A DNA stretch of 64,000 nucleotides from Manis javanica. Taxonomy: Eukaryota; Chordata; Mammalia; Pholidota; Manidae. How positions within the stretch are numbered: position 1 is the first letter of the stretch; each line of letters starts with the position of its first letter. The notes below the pieces were generated by a model, which was not told the DNA's origin, did no database searches, and saw nothing but the letters and a program-made list of their open reading frames with translations. The DNA lies in NCBI RefSeq assembly GCF_040802235.1, contig NC_133158.1, positions 40,180,001-40,244,000 on the forward strand. Reading direction: 5' to 3'. The position numbers and the translations under genes are program-made. Below, one piece after another: positions 34,276 to 46,060 of the stretch.

Positions 34276-35465
34276 CTAGCTTCAAGGTACAATGCGCGCC
34301 TTTGTGCCAGGGTTAGTCCACCCTGCTGGCAAGCTGGCTCAAGAAGGCAGACTTTCTTCACAGGCGCCCTTCCATGATGACTCACACCAGAAGGCACTCG
34401 GAGAACCTGTCAATGAGGGGAAGTGTGCCCAGAGCAAAGGAACCAGTCCCCCCAAGGCTCAGACAATGGACAGAACACGGGAGCCCATGAAGGGCTCCTT
34501 TGCATTTTATCCCACTGGCAGAACCAAGATTGATACCTCCAACTCCAAACCCCAAAAAATCAAGTACCCACAACAACACAAATCAACATATGGTGAAGAT
34601 ATTTTACCATTTTAATAGGCAACTTAGGTGAATGCTCCCCGTTTCCTGGACTGAGCACAGTATTGTTTTTATTTTATATCCTCCCTTTGAAAGGGCAGCA
34701 TGTCTTCCAGATATACTTTGAAGGGAATCAAAGTTCCCATGCCCAGAAGCCCTGCCTCGCCCCCGGCGCTGAACTGCCCCTGCCCTCCAGCCGTCCCCTC
34801 TCACCTTCTCCAGCACTTGGCTCCTGCAGACCCCTTTCCCAACACACCTCAGTTTGTCTTTCTCTACTGGATCATTCCTATTAGCCCATAAACACACTAT
34901 AATCACTCTCACTTAAGAAATAAAAATACAAAACTTCCTAGAGCTCAGGACCACCCCACCTGCCCTCGGCCAGCTACTGACCTGTAACTCTATACCCTTT
35001 TAACAAAACCCCTCTGGGGCGTCCTACGTATCTGACCGTTCACCACTTCCTCACTCCCAACCACCTCTCTGCACTCTCACCCCCTTACAAGACCCCTGCC
35101 TCTCACCAAATCCAGCTTCTGTCCCAGAAGAGGAACTAGCCACCCCCTCAGCCCTGGACTCCAGCAAGAGCCCTTCTTTGTTCCCCTCCTTCCTCAACAG
35201 ATGCTTTACACTAGGAACTGCTGCACCTGCCTCCTGTGGAGCCCTTGCTGAAAGCCCCCAGACTCAGCCCTCACCCTTCTGCTCTTCTGCACCTATATCC
35301 ACTGCCCAGCCTGTGATTTCACATACCAGCAATAGGCAAATGGCCCCCAAACTCACAATTTGGCCCCAGTGTCTTCTTGAGCCCAACCTTGAATTTCCAC
35401 CGAGTAGCCAGACAGCTCCACTGGGTGACTCATCATAAAAATAACAAGCAAAGTAAACCCTCTTA
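34276..35465. other. Non-coding stretch, possible further L2 fragments
   Basis: 34930-35460 is pyrimidine-rich with L2-like phrases (ACCACTTCCTCACTCCCAACC, CAAGAGCCCTTCTTTGTTCC), but the match is too weak to be sure. No gene seen. Confidence 0.35.
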
Positions 35466-35469
35466 AGTG

Positions 35470-35665
35470 CTGCTGGCAAGGTGCTATTTTAGGCACTTTA
35501 CATTAGCTCAGTTTATCAACCCAACGACTAGAGCAGACAGATGGCTACTACTCTTCCTGATTCACGATGGGAAAACTGAAGCACAGAAAGATTAAACAGC
35601 TTGCTTGAGATCACACACCTGGCACATGGTGGGACCACATCCAACTCACACCTTGAGGTGCCGTC
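35470..35665 (+). repeat. MIR SINE, plus strand
   Basis: TTTAGGCACTTTACATTAGC, then GATGGGAAAACTGAAGCACAG, AAGATTAAACAGCTTGC and CACACCTGGCACATGGTGG follow MIR consensus order over nearly its full length. Confidence 0.8.
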
Positions 35666-36655
35666 TGTGGACAGGGCTGCTGAGGAATTGCCTTCTGGAG
35701 AGTCTGGGCCTCACACAGCCAGATCCCTACTCCCCACCCTGGACACCTGGCTCTTCCCAGACTCCCCATCTCATCACGGGCACCTGCCCACTGCTCAGGC
35801 CAACAACCCTGGGATCGTTTTGGGATGTTCCATCTCAGGGACTCCTGGCAATCCTGAGGGGTCTGCCTGCAAAGTGTGCCACAGTACGCCAGTTCCATGG
35901 CATGAGTTTTCCCATGTTGTGCTCTGAATCACAAGTAGCAGCACTGGGTCATCTCCCAAGGGGGCTGGCCAGGCAAGGGTGAGCCGAGGACCTCTTGCTC
36001 AGACACTCACTCGGTCAGCCTTACTCTCAGAGGTGTGACAACACAACAAAACCCCTCAGGAGGCCAGTTGGCCAGTCATTCAGGGACCGGAAACCTCTCC
36101 TCAATACCTGCCAGCAAGATAAGAAAGCATCCACAGTGCAGACTGGGAATTGGCTGCTCAGATGACACCCCAGAGATGACAGTGGTGTGGCCTTAGAAAT
36201 GCGGCCACAGCACCAGTCGGAGGCAGCAGGTGGATGGCAGGTGGAGTATCACAAAGCCCAGTCAGAGGCTGACCTGGAAGAATCAGATTCTAATCATGAA
36301 GAAATTTCAGAATTACTTCATTTCACTTGTAGTTTCCTTTTTCACAGAAGCACAGATGTGGTATGCTTTTAAAAATCTGCTTGAAGTCTAGGAGTCCTTT
36401 CCATACATGTAAGTGAAACCTACCTGATAGGAAAGCATGTGTCCATCTGTTAACATTTACCTGTTAATACTACAAAAAATAATACTGTGACTTACAATGG
36501 CATCTTAGACGCAGGTCTGGCCTCACGTTCTCTGCCCTGTCCAAGGCCCCCGCTGCCCGCCTCGGCCTAGCACAGGGCAGGGGAAGAGCGCCTGTGGGAA
36601 GTCCTGCCTTTATGGCTTCTCTGACAGACAGGTTTTCCCCACAAATAACATGGTT
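35666..36655. other. Non-coding stretch, no gene seen
   Basis: Possible weak L2 material at 35720-35860. Open frames at 35605-35980 overlap on both strands and show no domain. Confidence 0.4.
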
Positions 36656-36657
36656 AG

Positions 36658-36768
36658 ACTAATAACAATGCCTGCCTTTTGGACTACCCTGAGGTTTAAA
36701 TTAACACAGGCAAGGCACTGAATTGGCTTGGCATGTCACAAGCTCCCAGTAAGCATTAGCTACGTAAC
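36658..36768 (-). repeat. MIR SINE, minus strand, decayed
   Basis: The plus-strand text AATAACAATGCCTGCC, CTGAGGTTTAAATTAACACAGG, GCAAGGCACTGAATTGGCTTGG and CAGTAAGCATTAGCTAC is the reverse complement order of MIR. Confidence 0.6.
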
Positions 36769-36777
36769 AGCCAGAGC

Positions 36778-37165
36778 AATTCCTTCTAAAGATAAATCAG
36801 ATGTCATTCCCTTGTTCAAACGTCTAAAGTCACCCAAGGGAGGGAAAGAAGGAGGCAGGCAGGCGGCCTCCTAAGTCTTCCCCTCCACCAAGATGCACCC
36901 CACCCCCCTCCCCGGCCCAGGCCCCTGCTCTGGCCCAAGAGACTCAGGAACTACCTTTGCCTGAGCACTGCTCCCACCTCGGAGCCCCATTCCCAGGCCT
37001 CCCCCCGGCAGTTTTCTTTGCCCCTCCCAGCACTCAGGACTTCAGCCGGAGTTTACCACCTGCACTTCCCCACACTGCGAACCCCGTGAGGACAAGAACT
37101 ACCCTCACTGTGCTCCCTCCCATGTCTCTGGTGCCTGGAACTGTAGCCTGCATGTGGAAAATATC
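36778..37165 (+). repeat. L2 LINE 3' portion, plus strand
   Basis: Begins with CTTCTAAAGATAAATCAGATG followed by CCTTGTTCAAACGTCTAAAG. It ends with ACCCCGTGAGGACAAGAACT and TCTCTGGTGCCTGGAACTGT, the classic L2 3' terminal order. A GC- and C-rich middle replaces much of the consensus. Confidence 0.7.
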
Positions 37166-39445
37166 TGTGGGGTGACCCCCAGGTGAAGCAAAACTGGAAT
37201 AGAGGCAAGCAAAATTTCACTGCACTTCTGGTAAAAACACCAGGCACCTCCGAGCTACCGCACCCCCTCCCCACCCCATCTTCATTTTAAATCCATCACG
37301 AAGATGGCAAACCAAAAACCACGGTCATTTTTCTTCATACACTCCCAGACTCCCAGAACACCTTACACAACATATCGGTGTACTATCCACAGCAGTGCTC
37401 ATCAGACCCCACCCCCCACCCCCAGGCAAACGCTGTAACATGATTCTCTCAGTCTGGGCCCCACATCTGTCAAGCTATGCATTAAGGCCACGTGCAGACC
37501 TCTGGGCTACTGTATTTCTCCTGTCCATGTTGCAAATAAAATGTGGCTTTTTAAGAAGTCATTTAAGGAACAAGGATGTCTTAATGACGTCAATGTACAA
37601 TTTTAAAGTGAAATTCTCACTATTTGCCTTTCCCACCTCACATATTATGAAGGTATTTTTTAAAAGTTTTTTTTAATACCACCATCTCCATCATGCCAAA
37701 TTACAGATTTTAGAAATACAGATTTTAGAAAATTGACCAAAACCCATCAAATTTTCCATTAAAAAAGGACTTTTCTAAGCTTTTCAGTTTCATACTATGG
37801 TTGACAATTTTTCTTGAAGTGTTTTTATAGGCTGATAAACTATAAATTCACCTATTAATCTCCAAAGTATACTTTCTAACTATTTCCTACCCCTTTAAAT
37901 AATATTCCTTGGTCCTAAGTACTCACATATCTCATCACAGCATTCAAGGGAACAAACTCAGCTCTTAAGTAAACCTCACAACTAAGGAAATTTGATGATT
38001 AATAAAAAATAATTAGGTTTTGCTTGCACCCATGTACAGAAAATATTGTTTGTTATAAGAAATATTAAAACATATACACGACCATGTAAATGTTTTGACT
38101 ACTGCTAGGAGATACACAATCAATTGGCAGCAACAGCTGGAGGGAACTGAATGGCTGGGGATGGAGTGGAAGAAGGTTTTACCTTTTTGTACCTTTTGAA
38201 TGTACTGTTGCAGGCTCATATTTTTAAATCTATGAATAAAATTTTAATGCTATATACTTAGAATTATTGTAACTAAAATCACATTTTATTTTTAAAAAAT
38301 GCAATGCTTTTAAAGTGATCAACCAAATGCACTGCCAGCGTCTGCACTTCACTGGGCTCTGCCTCTCTGGTCCGGCACTGCATCCCCAGGCCAGAGGAGG
38401 GAGGGCCCAGCACACAGCAGGCCACAGGCAAGCATCTGTCAGCTGAGTTAAGTTTGCTTTATTCATTTGCCACACAAATGTAAGTTTAAAGAATATTCTT
38501 ATTCCAAAACTCTGACTGCAGTTAAAATGCTTCTATATGGTAAAAGGAGTGAATTAGCTCATGGGCCTAGAAGTTTTCTGTTGATGATGTCATTAGCCAT
38601 TTCTCCAAGGTTCACCTCCCAGCACTGACTTCATAAGCCCAGGGCACCTCGAGATGCATGTGTCATCAATTTCTCAGAGCTGGACCAATTTTCATTTCTT
38701 CACTGCCCCCTGCAGAAAGGCCTCCTTTTTTCCCTTCCAACTATAGCTTAAGATTTTGGTGAACATGTAGCTGAATATATTCTATTCAGTCTCAGGAACT
38801 CTCAGACATCTGACAGGGCATTGCCCACAGACAACGCATTCCTGTGTGAATCCCTTGCCTCCACCTCAGGCAGGGTGGAGGCATCCAGCGGGTGGGTGTC
38901 TCATTAAGTATTCATCAAGCCCCTGCTGCAGGTGTGCACGCAGCGTGGATCCTGCCCCACTGAGGAGCCCCACAAGGCAGGGCACTAATTCTTTTACCCA
39001 GGCGGGAGCTGTACCAGCCAACCTTCTGCCCTGCTTCCTTCACCCTGTCCCATCTGGGAAACCTTCAGCAAGCAGAGGGTACAGTGGTCTCAGTCCCAGA
39101 GAAGAGCTGGTGACCCGAAGACACCGCCCAGGAGCTGCTCTTAAGACAACCACAGTTCTAGATAACGCAGCTCCGGATGGCACCCTTCAAAGGAATAAAA
39201 CATACAGGCAAATTAAAGGGGAAACAAAGAGGATTAAACAAATATTTCTATCCCCAAAACGTACTGCCCGACCACCTGACTCGGGGCACTGAGGGCACAG
39301 CCGCAAGCCCCGCTATCACGCCACTTTGCGTGGTGCCTGGAGAACCGACCGCTGACCTTATGGTTTGTGCAGCAAGGAAGCAGGACGCCCTTATCAGACG
39401 TAACCCCCAAAACCTGCTGGCTCATATTAACCGCTAGAAGCAAAC
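37166..39445. other. Non-coding stretch, partly AT-rich
   Basis: 37540-38290 is AT-rich with a 15-bp tandem ACAGATTTTAGAAAT at about 37703-37732. 38840-39445 gradually rises in GC toward the CpG island. No gene recognised. Confidence 0.45.
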
Positions 39446-39618
39446 ACTACCGGGCGGGTCTCCGACAGAAAAACCGGCCCTGGAACACATTTTAGGGTCG
39501 AGGGAACGGAGGGAGGCTCACGTTTTGGCACCCACAGCCCGATCTGACACCTTCCCTGGGACCCATCCGCGACCTGGTAATTTTTCCCACTGCAGACCTG
39601 AACACGTCAGAACTCACC

Positions 39619-39760
39619 TCCGGCCCCCAATCGTCCCGGATGGTTCTGGATCGCGCCAGACGCCCGGCACCCGCGGGAACTTCCCCCGCCCGAGGCCGCC
39701 CGCGGGGCAGAGTATCTGCCGCGGACCAGGCGCCCTCCGGAGAGGACGGGGAGCCGTTCC
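39619..39760 (-). other. Candidate alternative first or second exon end
   Basis: On the minus strand GGCCGGAG|GTGAGTTCTG is a near-consensus donor (intron GT at 39618-39617), at the downstream edge of the CpG island. The exon start is unknown; the coordinate given is nominal. It could be an alternative start exon or an extension of the transcript that begins near 40.65 kb. Confidence 0.3.
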
Positions 39761-39954
39761 CGGAGCGGCCTCCTCCTGGGGGCGCACTGTCCCCTGCCCG
39801 CGGCGCAGAGCATCCCGCCCGGACACTGCGCCCTCCCGAGAAGCACGCGGGGCCGTCCCGGGCTCAGCCGTCCTTCCCTAGGACGGGGAGCATCCGGATC
39901 CAACGCGGCAGTCCGGGGGAAGCGCACGGGGCCGTCCCCGGCTGAGCCTCCCCT

Positions 39955-40205
39955 CCTCTGGGGCGCAGCTTCATCCCGGAGCGAGCACCCTACCCCCGGG
40001 ACACGGCCACAGTCCGGGGCGCAGCCTCCCCTTATCCCGGGGCACAGTCCCCCGCCCCTGGAGCGCAATCAAAAGCCGGGGTGCAGCCTGCGCTTTATCC
40101 CGGGGCGGTCACCCTCCACCTCGGGGCGCAGCTCCATCCCGTCCGCGGGTGCAGCCTCATCCCGGGGCGCAGCCTGCCGCCGCGGCGCAGGGTCCCCCGC
40201 GCAGA
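39955..40205. repeat. Degenerate GC-rich minisatellite inside the CpG island
   Basis: A core CGGGGCGCAGC (variants CTGGGGCGCAGC, CGGGGTGCAGC, CGCGGGTGCAGC) recurs about six times, often preceded or followed by ATCCCGG. Examples are near 39960, 40016, 40078, 40122, 40145 and 40160. Spacing is irregular at about 15-60 bp. Related GGGGCCGTCCC pairs at 39850 and 39929 may extend it leftward. Confidence 0.6.
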
Positions 40206-40392
40206 CACGGCGCCCCGGGGAGGGCTCGCGGGCGTTTCGCGCGGCCGGACACCCGCTCCGGGCAGCCCCGCCGCGAAGCAGGGGTCCCGCCGGAGGCACT
40301 CCCGGCGCGGCGCCCCACCTGCCGGCGGCGCTTACATAAACGCGGCCCCGGTCCGCCCGCCCCTCGGCCCGCCCGGCCCGCCCGCCGCTCAC

Positions 40393-40650
40393 CTCAGCCG
40401 CCGGCCGCGCTCCAGCCAGCCCGCTCGCCGCGCGGGTTCGGGACTCCAGCCGCGGGGCTCCACGGGGCAGGGCTGCGGTGCGCTGGCCGAGTCCTGGCGA
40501 GGCCCCGAGCGCAACCCGCTGCCGCCCCCGCCGCCGGAGCCGCCGGAGCCGCCGTCGCCTCAGCCTCCGCCTCAGCCTCCGCCCTCGACCCGTGCGGCTC
40601 CGCCCCCCGCCCCGCGGGGGCGCGCACGCCGGGAGGGGGCGGAGCCGCGA
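40393..40650 (-). other. Putative untranslated first exon of a minus-strand gene
   Basis: The exon would end at 40393 with GGCTGAG|GTGAGC, a good donor (intron GT at 40392-40391). It would start just inside the GC boxes and NRF1-like site near 40.6-40.67 kb; the start coordinate is a guess. A 94-codon frame opening at 40678 closes on the TGA within GGCTGAG, just before the donor. The exon is therefore most simply 5' UTR, with translation starting in a later exon. A two-fold 12-bp repeat (CTCAGCCTCCGC on the plus strand, about 40560-40582) and GCC/GGC triplets lie within it. The gene itself is not identified: no downstream exon within 0-39 kb is recognisable by protein, so the rest may lie beyond the window. 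Confidence 0.55.
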
Positions 40651-40748
40651 CGCAGAACGTGCGCGCACGCCGCGCCAACCTTTGCTGTCGGCGGCGCGGA
40701 AAAGCCGGGAGCAGGCGGCCCTCACTTTGACGGGATGGGGCTTCGTAC

Positions 40749-40810
40749 GGGGGTCGGGGGTCGGGGGTCGCCCTCGGGGAGCCGGGGGCGTCCGGGAGTG
40801 GGGGGCGCCC
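40749..40810 (+). other. G-run cluster (G-quadruplex-prone) upstream of the promoter
   Basis: Three tandem GGGGGTC heptamers (40749-40769) are followed by GGGG, GGGGG and GGGGGG runs. Four or more G runs with short loops fit the quadruplex pattern. It sits 80-150 bp upstream of the inferred minus-strand start. Confidence 0.7.
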
Positions 40811-40820
40811 GTTGCCTGGG

Positions 40821-43800
40821 TCTGGAGAAGGGGCGATCCCGTGTCCCAGCTCCAGAGGTGGCTTCCCTCCCTCTTGTGGGAGATCAGAAGCAAATACAGA
40901 TTTCCAAGGTTAAGGTGGTGGTTGGGTCGGTTGGTTGTGTGATAGTAAAGGCGTTTTAAATCCTTTTTACAGTATATATAACAAACTTGCTCCTCTACGT
41001 ATATTTACTGAGTCTTCTATGGTTATATCAAGAAATGTTGACACACATGATAATCAGCATATGTAGAAATGCAACATTTTGAAAGACCAGAATAACCAAC
41101 TCAAAGCTGCAATTCTATTCAGAACAGAAAATAACATTTAGGAGAAACTGAACAGTTCTAGAACATGGGTGCTGGGAGCAGAGAGGCAGTGACTGGCTGG
41201 TGATGGGGAGAGATGAAGGGGAGAAGAGAGCTCAAGGGACAGGAGCAACCAGAGGGGCCTCCACCCCTGCAGGGCGGTGCGTGTGCCCACCAGACTCCAA
41301 GTTCACGTTCGGCGGCGGCTTCTCAGACGTGCAGCCCTGGGCATCTTTTGGACCTGTGTGTAAAACATAAGAGGGGAACCCAGGTGGAGAGCCCGGTCCA
41401 GAGCCTGCTGGCGGTGGGCACTCCACCAGAGCCGGCCACTGCTGTTGGTCCCAGAGTCACGTGACATCGGGCATCTCAGAAATTCATGATCTGGAGTATG
41501 AATTAACCATGGGGGAAAGTGCTGCAGCAGGCCAGTTGTCTGCCTCAGGTTGCTGTCGGGTGGAAAGGAAAAATTTGTCCTTGGGGCCAGCCAGCTAACC
41601 GGCAAGCCCATCACTCTGCCTGGGGGCTAAGTGCTAGGTGCAGCGTCCACAGGGGCACTTGCTGACAACTATGTAAAAATCAAAACTTGCAGGGTGCTCT
41701 TGTGGGGATTCATCCTTAATAAACAGGCACACATGTGGACTTCATACGTGTGTAACAAAGAACCCAAAACTGAGTGGCCTGAGGTAAGCGCCGCTGCTCC
41801 CGACTTTAGGGCCTGCAGTTGGACCAGCTCACAATAGGCCATGGACAGGGGCCACAGGAGAACACGGTGAACCGTGCATCACAACTGTCAGCAGGCTGGC
41901 CGGGCTGCTGCACAGTGGCGTGACCAGCCCCAGGAGGGAGGCAGAGCTCTGTCCAGGGGCCCTGTCTGCTAGTCCCACTGACCACAGGGGACTGGGCCCT
42001 GAGTCCACGCCAGAGGGACTGCACAGGGCACAGTGAGGGATGCATGACTCACTGGTGCTCAGCACATGGCCGCTCCCCTCTGCCTGCCTTCAGCATCATC
42101 CGCACAGGGAAAATAACATGGCTGACCTTCCATAGGGGCTCATTCTTTCCTTCACCTGTACAAATGGAGGAAGCACCACACTGGTGTCCTGGAAAGCAAG
42201 CACAATACTCAGTGCTGGCCTACAGCAGTCTGGCTGGCCTCCCATCTGCCCCAGCAGTGTGGTGTGGGGCTTTCCACAGCCTGTGAAACTCCGTCTGCAG
42301 GGGACCCACTGTCTACACAGCACAGCCTTTCCTCCTTCAGGGGAATCGGGGGTGACAGTACTGCAACCCCTAAGCAGAACGAGAAGGGACCCTGAACTCA
42401 GGCGTCTGTAGGACAAATGACAGCACAGCGCTTGTCATGGCCTTAGGGCACAGGCTGCAGGACACTCAAGAGACAGGTGCAAACGGGATCCCACACCTCG
42501 GCCTTGGGAGCCGTCAGGCTCTGCCTACCTTTACATCCGGGGTTTGGGGGAAGGCTTGGTTCAAGGAAGTGTTTGAGGATTACAGGTGCAGAAGCCACTC
42601 ATTTGTCCTGCTCCCCCACAGAGTGTGGCAGCCAGAGGGTGAACCACATGACCTGGGCACGGGGGGCCTGGCAGCCCTGACTGGTGGCTATTGCGGCCTG
42701 GCTTTGTGCCCCACCCTGCTGGGCCCTGGGCTGACCATGCTTCTGCACCCCCAGGGTGACCCAGTGACCCCCAGTGCTGCCTGTGCCTGGGGGCCACGTT
42801 CTGACCTGTCCTGCTGTGCTGCGGAGGCCACGCCCAGGGCACCGCAAGGTTTGTTCAGGTCTGTAGCCTGTGATCCTTGAGGGTGGATTTCACTCATTTC
42901 AGACCTTCTTCTGCCCTGTTGTGTTAATGTCTCCCAGTGCTCAGGAAAGGACACCCACAGTATATATACCTCTAGCAGTGGTCCAGAAGTAGGTTATTGA
43001 TGTGTGGGTTTCGAAAAAGTCAGGAAGATAAAGCCGCTAATAAAAGCTAACCAATATACTTTATACATTTATTTGAGACATAATATTTTTTTGTCCTATC
43101 TTTTTTAAAAAGCATAGGAATGGAGTGACAAAAACCAGATGGTACTAAACCTTCAACCAGCTCTTCACGGGAGGGAACACCTTGCATGGAGCCTGCCTGG
43201 CCTGTGACGTGCCTCCTCCCCTGGGAACCCCGCCCCCAGTGCATGGCCCTGGTGGCAGGATGGACCAGGAGGGGCCTCATTTGTGCTCTGAGCTGTACAG
43301 CCCTTCCTCCCCAACCCCAGGACTGGAGGTGGGGCTCTGACTCGGTGCGGTTCCACAGGGAGCTTGCAGCTGGTGTTGAGACAATGCAAGCCCTGTGTGG
43401 AAACCTGAGCTGTTGAAACCCAGAAGGAGCTGGGATGGCCCTCGGCAGCTGCCAGGGGACGCCACCTGAGCTGAGGACTACAGGCAGACCAGCAGAGGCA
43501 GGACCTGAGAGCTGTAGGCATGCGCCACACACATGGCGAGCACAGACAGCAGAGGCCCCAAGCTTGCTTTCACGGTGTTCCCAGTGTGGTGGTGAGATGG
43601 GGAAATGGTGCAGAGCTGGATGATGACCGGGAGACAGGCTAGTGTAGGGGGCACAGGCACTGGGGCCAAACAGGTTCAAGCCTGGCTCTGTCACACAGCG
43701 CTGTGTGCCTGAGTGCATCGCCTTGTACACACCTGTACACACCTCTCGCCTGGCCCAACGCCCCAAGTCCAGAGTCTCCGTGTTAGCACAGGGCTGTAGT

Positions 43801-45185
43801 GGAGAAGCACGCCTGCCGAGTCGGAGGCTCTGCAGCTCACCCTGCTCAGAGAGAAGCCTCCTGGCCTGAAGGCCCTGGTGGGAAGGTGCCTGGGACACGG
43901 GGAAGAGCCTTCGCAGAGCACGCAAATGCAGAGGAGAGAGGACCTCTCTGTGGGCCTGTCAGGCAGGGCAGGCGCCCTGACAGGCCACCTGGATCTCCAC
44001 CTGCCCTGAACCAACAGCAGTGCTACCACTGAGATCCAGGGACCACACAGGCTCCCAGGACTATCACATCTACACAAGGGGAGGGCAAGGTCTGCAGAAG
44101 AGACGCATGCGGCCCACAGAGCCCCAAATAGTTGCCATCTGGCCCTTCATAGCACAGTGTGCCAACCCTGGTTTAAGCCAAGTAGGGCCTACCCCAGCTC
44201 CAGAGTTAGACCTGCTCCCATCAGAGTGCAAAGACTGTCTGGGGGGCAAGGAGGTGCAGACCCAAATCAGGGCACCATCAGCAAGGGGGTGCCAGCTTGT
44301 CAGGCAGCCGGTGGTGTCCACCCTAAAGCTAATGCTCATGCCCTGGCTGGGTGCTCACAGCTTAGATCCGGTGGCAGTAGCTGTGGAGACGTAAGATGCT
44401 TCTGCAAATAGACTTGCCTAGCTGATGGATTCGGCGAGCCGTGTGCACAGGCAAGGATTAAACTCACACCCAAGACCCTGGCTGGTGTGCAGAGGGCAGC
44501 GTCCCACCTGGGGCAGAGGGGCCTGGAAGAAGACGCTGGGGAACAAGCTGCGGTCCCTGAGACCAGGCTGAGTCAGCGGCAGCTCTCAGGTGGCCCAAGC
44601 GGCCATGCAGGAAGATCACTGAATGTAAGGGAGGTGCATCCAGAGAAGAGAACTGTGTGGGGCACTCCTCTGAGACCATGGATGTGAGTCTGTCACCTGG
44701 AGAGAAGAGAGAGGGGAGAAGGGAACCGGGGCCAGGCCAGACCTTCAGCCCCTCCAGCAGCACCTCTGGGCGGAGGCCCCGAGAAGCAGGGGTGTTTGAG
44801 GAACCCAGCAGAAGAGCATTTCCAGAAGACATGAGTCAGAAAATGATGAGTAAGGTGAGGTCAGGAGACTCACTGGATATGATGACACAGAGGTCATGGT
44901 GACTGTGATGAATTCAGTGAAGAGTTAGGGACAGAGTCAGCTAGAAGGGGGACACTCCCCACCTCATGTTATGAGGCTGACTTAACCTTGACTTCAAAAC
45001 CTAAGAAGAACGACAGGAAGATGAAGGAGGGACCAACCTCACCCGTCAACAAAGCCTAAATAAACCACCACGAGGTCCTGCGCCGAGTGCTCAGCAGGCC
45101 AAAGCCCAGTGCCACGCAGAGACAGCAGGGGCACCGAGACCAAGCTGGGTCTACCCAAGGGCATGATTTCGATTTAACACTTAAA
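40821..45185. other. Non-coding stretch, no gene seen
   Basis: AT-rich just past the island (40960-41160), then moderately GC-rich. Overlapping frames in 42040-44900, including a 292-codon minus frame at 43047-43925, show no domain, skewed composition and competing frames in other phases. No repeat clearly recognised. Confidence 0.4.
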
Positions 45186-45189
45186 AATC

Positions 45190-46060
45190 TAACATCGATC
45201 CAATCAGGAGATCAAAGGCATATACCTGCATGGTCATCTCAAAAGACGCAGAAAGGTTTTTAATAAAACCCAGCATCACTTATGTCTAGAAACACAAACT
45301 CTTAGGAAACTAGGAATAGAGAGCAACTTCCCTAACCTGATAAAGGGTGCCTACAAACATGGACAGCAGCCAGCTCAGGGCCTGCCCTTCCCACCAGCAT
45401 CCAGCGTCATAGTGGAGCCCGGAAAACAGCACGGCTGACGTGGGTCCAAGAGTGTAAAGACGGAAGGAAGGAGGACCACAATCGCAGGAAATATGATAGC
45501 GCACACAGAAAATAAAAATAATCTACAGCTAAATTATTAGATTTAATAAAATTGAGCAAGATTACTGAGTACAAAATACATACACACACACAATTTCTAT
45601 ATATCAGCAACAAACATGTAATTTAGAAAAATCCTGTTCACAATTGTAACAGAAGTATGAGTTAAAAATAAATCTAACAAAAGAAGCATGCAATCTTTAA
45701 GGAAAAAAATACATCTTTTTCCAAAAATTATTGGAAGAGGAAGGGAAGGTAGAGACACCAGTTTTAAAAAGATAAGGCCTCAGTGTCATAAAGGTGTCAC
45801 CTCTCTCCCAAATTGCTGTAGAGTCCATGGATTTCTGGAATTCTTCCCACAGGGATTTTTACATGAAGGACCTAGAATAGCCAAGATACTCCTGAAGAAC
45901 GTGGGCGATTTGCACCAGCAAATACCAGGACATACTATTAAGCAAGAGTAAATGAAGCCACTTGACATTGGCCCAGAGATGGATGAACTGACCAGTGAAA
46001 TAGAACAGGAACTCCAGGAACAGAACTACACATTTTTTTAATGCCCCAAAGAAGCATGCA
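45190..46060 (+). mobile_element. Ancient L1M ORF2 fragment, plus strand
   Basis: L1 ORF2 pieces appear in order: TCAGGAGATCAAAGGCATAT, then AGACGCAGAAAGGTTTTTAAT, ATTTCTATATATCAGCAACA, TAAATCTAACAAAAGAAGCATG, and CAGTGAAATAGAACAGGAACTC. The original reading frame is lost through many indels. Confidence 0.85.

Larger units (their letters stand above)
39450..40820 (-). promoter_or_regulatory. CpG island promoter
   Basis: About 1.35 kb of very high GC with dense CpG contrasts with CpG-poor flanks on both sides. Within it are GC boxes (CGCCCCCCGCCCCGC at 40601-40615; GGGGCGGAGC at 40636-40645) and an NRF1-like TGCGCGCACGC at 40660-40670. There is no TATA box at a sensible place. Two good donor sites read only on the minus strand (exon ends at 40393 and 39619), so the main transcript is inferred to run toward lower coordinates. 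Divergent transcription to the plus side is possible but has no comparable splice signal. Long open frames across it are GC artefacts. Confidence 0.85.

Noticed and set aside
35605..35982. Overlapping plus and minus frames near 35.6-35.98 kb as a gene
   Set aside because: They overlap MIR and L2-like repeats and lack domains.
40069..40959. Long open frames (up to 292 codons) on both strands over the CpG island
   Set aside because: High GC removes stop codons in all phases. The frames overlap one another, are P/A/R/G-rich and show no domain; they are artefacts.
43047..43925. Minus-strand frame of 292 codons
   Set aside because: No domain, biased composition, several competing frames in the same place, and no splice or start evidence.
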